Assembly: GCF_032190615.1 (NCBI RefSeq)
Contig: NZ_JAVLAT010000004.1
Span: 102,389-166,388 of the forward strand
DNA from: Brucella pseudogrignonensis
GTDB taxonomy: Bacteria; Pseudomonadota; Alphaproteobacteria; Rhizobiales; Rhizobiaceae
Direction of reading: 5' to 3'
DNA: 64,000 nt
Positions 60,456 through 64,000 of this stretch are shown here, one piece after another. The notes beneath the pieces are model-generated. The model saw nothing but the letters and a program-made list of their open reading frames with translations. It was not told where the DNA came from and did no database searches. The position numbers and the translations under genes were made by a program. Each line of letters begins with the position of its first letter. The first letter of the stretch is position 1.

Positions 60456-61148
60456 ATGAGTATCGATTTTTCACCGATCCTGGATCGGGCACTATTGCTA
60501 TGGGATGGCGCTGAAGTGACGCTCTCCCTTGCCTTTTTTTCAACGGTGTTTGGTTTTGCTCTTGGGACGGGTGTGGCTGTCGCAAGGCGGTCAAAAAACA
60601 AAAAATCGCAACTAGTTTCGGCTGCATATATTGAAGTTGTTAGAAATACGCCCCTTCTTGTTCAGGTTTTTCTGATCTATTTCGGCTTGTCTAGTGCTGG
60701 TTTCTCCCTGAGTGCTTTCTCTGTTGCGGTGATCGCACTCGTTTTAAATGTCGGCGCATATACGGCAGAAATCATGCGAGCTGGCTTTAACACTGTGTCA
60801 AAAAGCCAGTGGGAGACAGCAGAGGCGCTCGGTCTTAACCGCTGGCAGGCATATTGGCACGTTGCGTTGCGACCCGCGATGGAGCGCGTATACCCGTCCC
60901 TTACCAGTCAGTTCATTTTACTGATGCTGGCATCGTCCATCACTTCACAGATTTCGCTAGAAGAACTAACGGCCGCGGCCAACTTTATTCAGTCAGAGAC
61001 CTATCGCCCCTTCGAAACCTATATCGTAGTCGCAGTCATTTATCTTTTGCTGTCCCTTATTATGAGATTAGCATTTGAGGTTTTTGCGCTGATTGCCTTT
61101 CCTCGCTATCGCAAGCTTAAAACACCACTCGGTGGTGCCCATGTTTAA
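60456..61148 (+). CDS. Polar amino-acid ABC permease, subunit 1
   Basis: A 230-residue inner-membrane subunit starting behind GAGGGAGG. VRNTPLLVQVFLIYFGLSSAGFSL and the coupling motif VSKSQWETAEALGLNRWQAYWHVALRPAMERVYPSLTSQF identify the HisM/ArtQ-type permease family. The leader contains GATACAGT and ACTGTGTC arms around GTATA (60405-60445), a possible operator. It is the first gene of a second complete polar amino-acid importer. Confidence 0.88.
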   Translation: MSIDFSPILDRALLLWDGAEVTLSLAFFSTVFGFALGTGVAVARRSKNKKSQLVSAAYIEVVRNTPLLVQVFLIYFGLSSAGFSLSAFSVAVIALVLNVGAYTAEIMRAGFNTVSKSQWETAEALGLNRWQAYWHVALRPAMERVYPSLTSQFILLMLASSITSQISLEELTAAANFIQSETYRPFETYIVVAVIYLLLSLIMRLAFEVFALIAFPRYRKLKTPLGGAHV

Positions 61149-61791
61149 TTCTCTGGGCCTGATCCACTTCCAGTATCTTCTCAATGGCGCTCTCTGGACA
61201 ATCGTGCTGTCGACTATTGCATTCAGCGGCGGAGCCGTTGGAGGCATCGTACTTGCACTTCTTCGCATATCGCCATCTACTTCGTTAAGAATAATTTCCC
61301 GCCTTTACATCCAGACGATTCAAGGCACACCTCTGCTTGTTATACTATTCCTCGTTTTCTTTGGGTTACCAGGAATAGGCATCACAACGACCCCTCTGAC
61401 AGCTGCATCGATAGCGCTTATAATTTATGTAAGCGCTTACCTAGGAGAAATATGGCGCGGTTGTCTGGAGGCAGTTTCGAAGTCGCAATGGGAAGCGGCT
61501 GAATGCCTCGCAATGTCAAGGCTGCAACGAATGGTATATATCATTCTGCCGCAGGCGTTCCGAATGGCTATACCACCGACAGTTGGCTTTCTCGTCCAGA
61601 TTATCAAAAACACATCACTAACTTCAATCGTGGGGTTTGTAGAACTAACACGCGCCGGGCAGTTAATTAACAACTCCCTATTCGAACCATTCCTTGTCTA
61701 TTCGCTTATCGCCGCACTGTATTTCCTCATGTGTTTCCCGGTCTCACTTCTGAGCCGGCGGCTAGAGGTGCAGACGCATAAGGCTTCTTAA
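61141..61791 (+). CDS. Polar amino-acid ABC permease, subunit 2
   Basis: A 216-residue inner-membrane subunit. The start at 61141 (MFNSLGLIHFQYLLNGALWT) overlaps the end of the preceding permease gene by 8 bp; a longer in-frame start lies inside that gene and is unlikely. IQGTPLLVILFLVFFGLPGIG and VSKSQWEAAECLAMSRLQRMVYIILPQAFRMAIPPTVG give the family and the coupling helix. It pairs with subunit 1 as a heterodimer. Confidence 0.88.
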   Translation: MFNSLGLIHFQYLLNGALWTIVLSTIAFSGGAVGGIVLALLRISPSTSLRIISRLYIQTIQGTPLLVILFLVFFGLPGIGITTTPLTAASIALIIYVSAYLGEIWRGCLEAVSKSQWEAAECLAMSRLQRMVYIILPQAFRMAIPPTVGFLVQIIKNTSLTSIVGFVELTRAGQLINNSLFEPFLVYSLIAALYFLMCFPVSLLSRRLEVQTHKAS

Positions 61792-61822
61792 TTCAAGGCA
61801 ATAAACAAGGCCGGAGAAAATT

Positions 61823-62548
61823 ATGGGAATTGTAACCCTCAAAAACGTAAAAAAATCTTATGGAAATGTCGAAGTGCTCAAAGGAGTGAGTTTCGATGTT
61901 AATCCGGGTGAGGTTGTCGCGATCATTGGTAAAAGTGGTTCCGGTAAAAGCACCGCATTGCGCTGCATCAATTGTCTTGAGAAGATTAATGAAGGTAGCA
62001 TTACCGTAGCCGGACACGACGTTGCCAGCCCTGCCCTTGATCGAAAGAAACTTCGGCTTGACGTTGGTATCGTCTTTCAAAGCTATAACCTGTTCCCTCA
62101 TCTGACGATTGACCAAAATATTACACTGGCTCCTCGCATTGTGAAGCGTCTTTCCAAGGCAGAGGCATCGGCTATTGCAAAGCGAGCACTTGCTCAGGTT
62201 GGTCTCGAAAACAAGGCAGAATCTTTTCCGGAAGAATTGTCGGGCGGGCAGCAGCAAAGAGTTGCTATTGCAAGAAGTCTTGCCATGGAACCCAAGGTTA
62301 TGCTTTTCGACGAAGTGACTTCGGCGCTCGACCCGCAACTTACCGGCGAAGTTCTGAAGGTGATTGAAAATCTTTCACATGGCGGTATGACGCTCGTTAT
62401 GGTGACACACGAAATGGCCTTTGCGCGGCGCGTCGCAGACAGAATAATATTCATGCATGAAGGCAAGGTACATGAAGAGGGTGGGCCAGAAATCCTGACG
62501 TCACCAGCTACGAAAGAACTTCGCACATTTATAGCAACGGATCTCTGA
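61823..62548 (+). CDS. Polar amino-acid ABC ATPase
   Basis: A 241-residue ATPase with Walker [10 protein letters not shown], marker LRCINCLE, signature LSGGQQQR, Walker [16 protein letters not shown] and switch His in [25 protein letters not shown]. Val for Pro in DEVTSALD is a known variant in this family. It starts behind CCGGAGAA, 31 bp after the second permease gene. It drives the importer encoded at 60456-63365. Confidence 0.9.
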   Translation: MGIVTLKNVKKSYGNVEVLKGVSFDVNPGEVVAIIGKSGSGKSTALRCINCLEKINEGSITVAGHDVASPALDRKKLRLDVGIVFQSYNLFPHLTIDQNITLAPRIVKRLSKAEASAIAKRALAQVGLENKAESFPEELSGGQQQRVAIARSLAMEPKVMLFDEVTSALDPQLTGEVLKVIENLSHGGMTLVMVTHEMAFARRVADRIIFMHEGKVHEEGGPEILTSPATKELRTFIATDL

Positions 62549-62573
62549 TTTTATCTAGCTTGGGAGGATTGAA

Positions 62574-63365
62574 ATGAAACTTAATAGCCTAATTGTAGCG
62601 TCTTGTCTCGTAACTGCTTCTTTTCCTTTAGTAGCCAATGCTGATGCATTGGAGGATATAAAAGCAGTAGGCAAAATCAGGGTTGCCACCGATATGAGTA
62701 TCCCGCCATTTGGTTTTCTGGATGAGGCCCTGCAACCAATTGGTTCCGATGTAGAAGCCGCCAAGCTTCTGGCCGATCATCTCGGTGTTAAGCTGGAGTT
62801 CATTCCAACAACCGGGCCAACACGAATACCTAACCTTCAAACAGGCAAAGCAGATATTATAGTCTCCTCTCTATCGGTCACACCGCAGCGTGCTGAGGTG
62901 GTTGATTTCAGTAAGCCATATGCAGCTGTCTTCTCTGTCGTAGCGGGCCCGAAAGATGTGTCGGTTACTGAATGGAAAGATACTGATGGTAAAACAATTT
63001 ACGTCACACGGAGCACTGTTCAGGATAGTGAATTGACGAGCCTTGCGAAAAATCACGGTTTCAAAGTTGCGCGATATGATGATGATGCCACCCTGATTAC
63101 GGCAGCAGTCAGTGGACAGGCTGGACTCGTATCGACAGGCAACGTCATCGTTGCACAGATTGCGAAGAAAAATCCAGTTATGGGATTTGAGCCTAAAATT
63201 GTGGTCCGCACATATGACGTGGCGGTGGGCGTACGCAAAGGCGAAGAAGCCCTGGTCAATGAGATCAACAACTGGATTGCAGGGGATATGAAGAACGGCA
63301 AGCTTCCTGCAATCTTCAAGAAGTATCATGGACTCGATTTGCCAGAAAAAGTCGTTTCACACTAA
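62574..63365 (+). CDS. Polar amino-acid-type periplasmic binding protein
   Basis: A 263-residue protein with a Sec signal (MKLNSLIVASCLVTASFPLVANA, cleavage at ~23). The mature part is a HisJ-class binding protein (IRVATDMSIPPFGFLDEALQPIGSDVEAAKLLADHLGVKLEFIP; GKADIIVSSLSVTPQRAEVVDFSKPY). It starts behind GGGAGGA, 25 bp after the ATPase gene, and is the last gene of the operon. Having the binding-protein gene last, after the ATPase gene, differs from the other importers in this window. The ligand is unknown. Confidence 0.9.
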   Translation: MKLNSLIVASCLVTASFPLVANADALEDIKAVGKIRVATDMSIPPFGFLDEALQPIGSDVEAAKLLADHLGVKLEFIPTTGPTRIPNLQTGKADIIVSSLSVTPQRAEVVDFSKPYAAVFSVVAGPKDVSVTEWKDTDGKTIYVTRSTVQDSELTSLAKNHGFKVARYDDDATLITAAVSGQAGLVSTGNVIVAQIAKKNPVMGFEPKIVVRTYDVAVGVRKGEEALVNEINNWIAGDMKNGKLPAIFKKYHGLDLPEKVVSH

Positions 63366-63493
63366 CAGACGTTTTTTTACAGAGATTGAGCTAGCAGATG
63401 CTGTGCTCGTTCTATTGAAAAAGTAGCTCCGGAAACTGCGCTGAATTTTCGGAGCTGCAGTACTAATTTCTGAAAAGTAGGTAATAATCTTAA

Positions 63494-64000
63494 TTATATA
63501 TTAGCTATTTTTTCTCTCGTTCCTTCTTCGTCGTTGTTGATCGAGATCAGCATGCCGCTCAAGGGAGCGTTACTCAGGGCATCGCTTGAGAGACCGGTTC
63601 TATCGGATGTAATGAATATTCGGGAAACAGAGAGCCCACCAAATGCGACTGATGTTGGTGCGGGTACTGGCAAGGGCAATATCTTATCAAACTCACCCTC
63701 AGCATCCAGTTTAACAACGCTCCAACCCTCCTGAAGTGCAACCCATAACAGACCCTGCTCGCCTATTGCCAATGCCGTTGGACGACCTGCCCCTTCGGGT
63801 ACGCGGCAAAAGACCTGTTTGCGCCCATCTGAGAGGCCAAGGCGCATTATACTTTGTCTCTCTGGGATTGCGGCATATATGCATTTTTCTGCACTGGAAA
63901 AGGCAAAATCGGTGACGACGCCGCCCAAGCTGAAGCCTTCGTTTTGTTTGCCAAGTGGTCCCACCCGTGTTTCCTGGACATGAGCGTCCCATGAAGCAAG
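63494..64000 (-). CDS. SMP-30/gluconolactonase-like beta-propeller protein, partial
   Basis: The leftward frame is open to the right edge of the window, so the N-terminus is outside; about 168 residues are visible. Repeated beta-propeller blades are seen (GGVVTDFAFSSAEKCIYAAIPERQSIMRLGLSDG; GRPTALAIGEQGLLWVALQEGWSVVKLDAEGE; PTSVAFGGLSVSRIFITSDRTGL), the pattern of SMP-30/gluconolactonase enzymes that hydrolyse lactones with a bound metal. The visible part includes a typical near-terminal metal-site block (PAPTSVAFGG). It would fit with a neighbouring sugar-acid or lactone step, but its operon lies outside the window. Confidence 0.7.
   Translation of the reverse strand, partial: LASWDAHVQETRVGPLGKQNEGFSLGGVVTDFAFSSAEKCIYAAIPERQSIMRLGLSDGRKQVFCRVPEGAGRPTALAIGEQGLLWVALQEGWSVVKLDAEGEFDKILPLPVPAPTSVAFGGLSVSRIFITSDRTGLSSDALSNAPLSGMLISINNDEEGTREKIANI

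Noticed and set aside
63425..63456. Terminator after the last importer operon
   Set aside because: AGCTCCGGAAA and TTTTCGGAGCT can pair with one mismatch, but the loop is large-ish and no T run follows; support is too weak for a feature.
1..64000. tRNA, rRNA, CRISPR arrays, replication origin, toxin-antitoxin or restriction systems
   Set aside because: Looked for by eye on both strands; none of the expected cloverleaf, repeat-spacer, repABC or defence-gene signatures was seen.

Overview
The window reads as accessory, catabolism-rich DNA from an alphaproteobacterium of the Rhizobiales, most like Ochrobactrum/Brucella. This is inferred from the mix of families: five ABC importers, many LysR/GntR/AraC regulators, a DUF1612 remnant and rhizobial-type insertion sequences. 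No rRNA, tRNA, CRISPR array or replication origin was found. Base composition varies by eye: roughly 1-5 kb and 54-60 kb are G+C-richer, while 11-44 kb is more A+T-rich, so the region looks assembled from several sources.

Layout. 1-5 kb: AraC regulators, an MFS exporter with a divergent frameshifted LysR gene, and dps. 5.7-11 kb: a nest of mobile elements (an mmcQ-like gene cut by IS110, itself cut by an IS66-like element with a passenger gene) and a stand-alone proteasome-like Ntn hydrolase. 11-22.3 kb: a leftward operon for an ornithine-cyclodeaminase-family enzyme and an 1148-residue molybdenum oxidoreductase fused to its own FAD/2Fe-2S reductase, divergent from a branched-chain-type ABC importer with GntR and LysR regulators.

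23-44.6 kb: the most coherent system. A sigma-54-dependent activator (25.8-27.8 kb) sits between two leftward operons: ribB/flavin reductase/aldehyde dehydrogenase, and luciferase-like monooxygenase/PotDBCA-type importer/GMC oxidoreductase/amine-oxidase-like flavoprotein. Both operons have textbook -24/-12 promoters, each with the same GTCTCA-N4-TGAGAC palindrome about 75-80 bp upstream. A third perfect -24/-12 promoter precedes a 2-hydroxyacid dehydrogenase/GlcG pair, and a fourth near-match precedes a cupin gene. A tandem glycine riboswitch controls a DadA-like oxidase between these units. I infer a two-component FMN monooxygenase pathway for an amine- or alcohol-containing substrate, possibly yielding glycine/glyoxylate. 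The substrate is unknown. An enolase-superfamily enzyme and a polar amino-acid importer follow.

44.6-53.8 kb: IS remnants (IS630, intact IS6, IS3), a second MFS/frameshifted-LysR pair, a SDR/LysR pair, an AraC regulator, a small monooxygenase, an IS30 element and a frameshifted GntR gene. 53.9-60.2 kb: an operon for an amino-alcohol kinase, a class III phospho-lyase-type PLP enzyme, a complete polar amino-acid importer and an NAD-dependent epimerase-like enzyme; the kinase/lyase pairing suggests a 5-hydroxylysine-type route. 60.4-63.4 kb: a second polar amino-acid importer. The window ends in an SMP-30-like gene cut by its edge.
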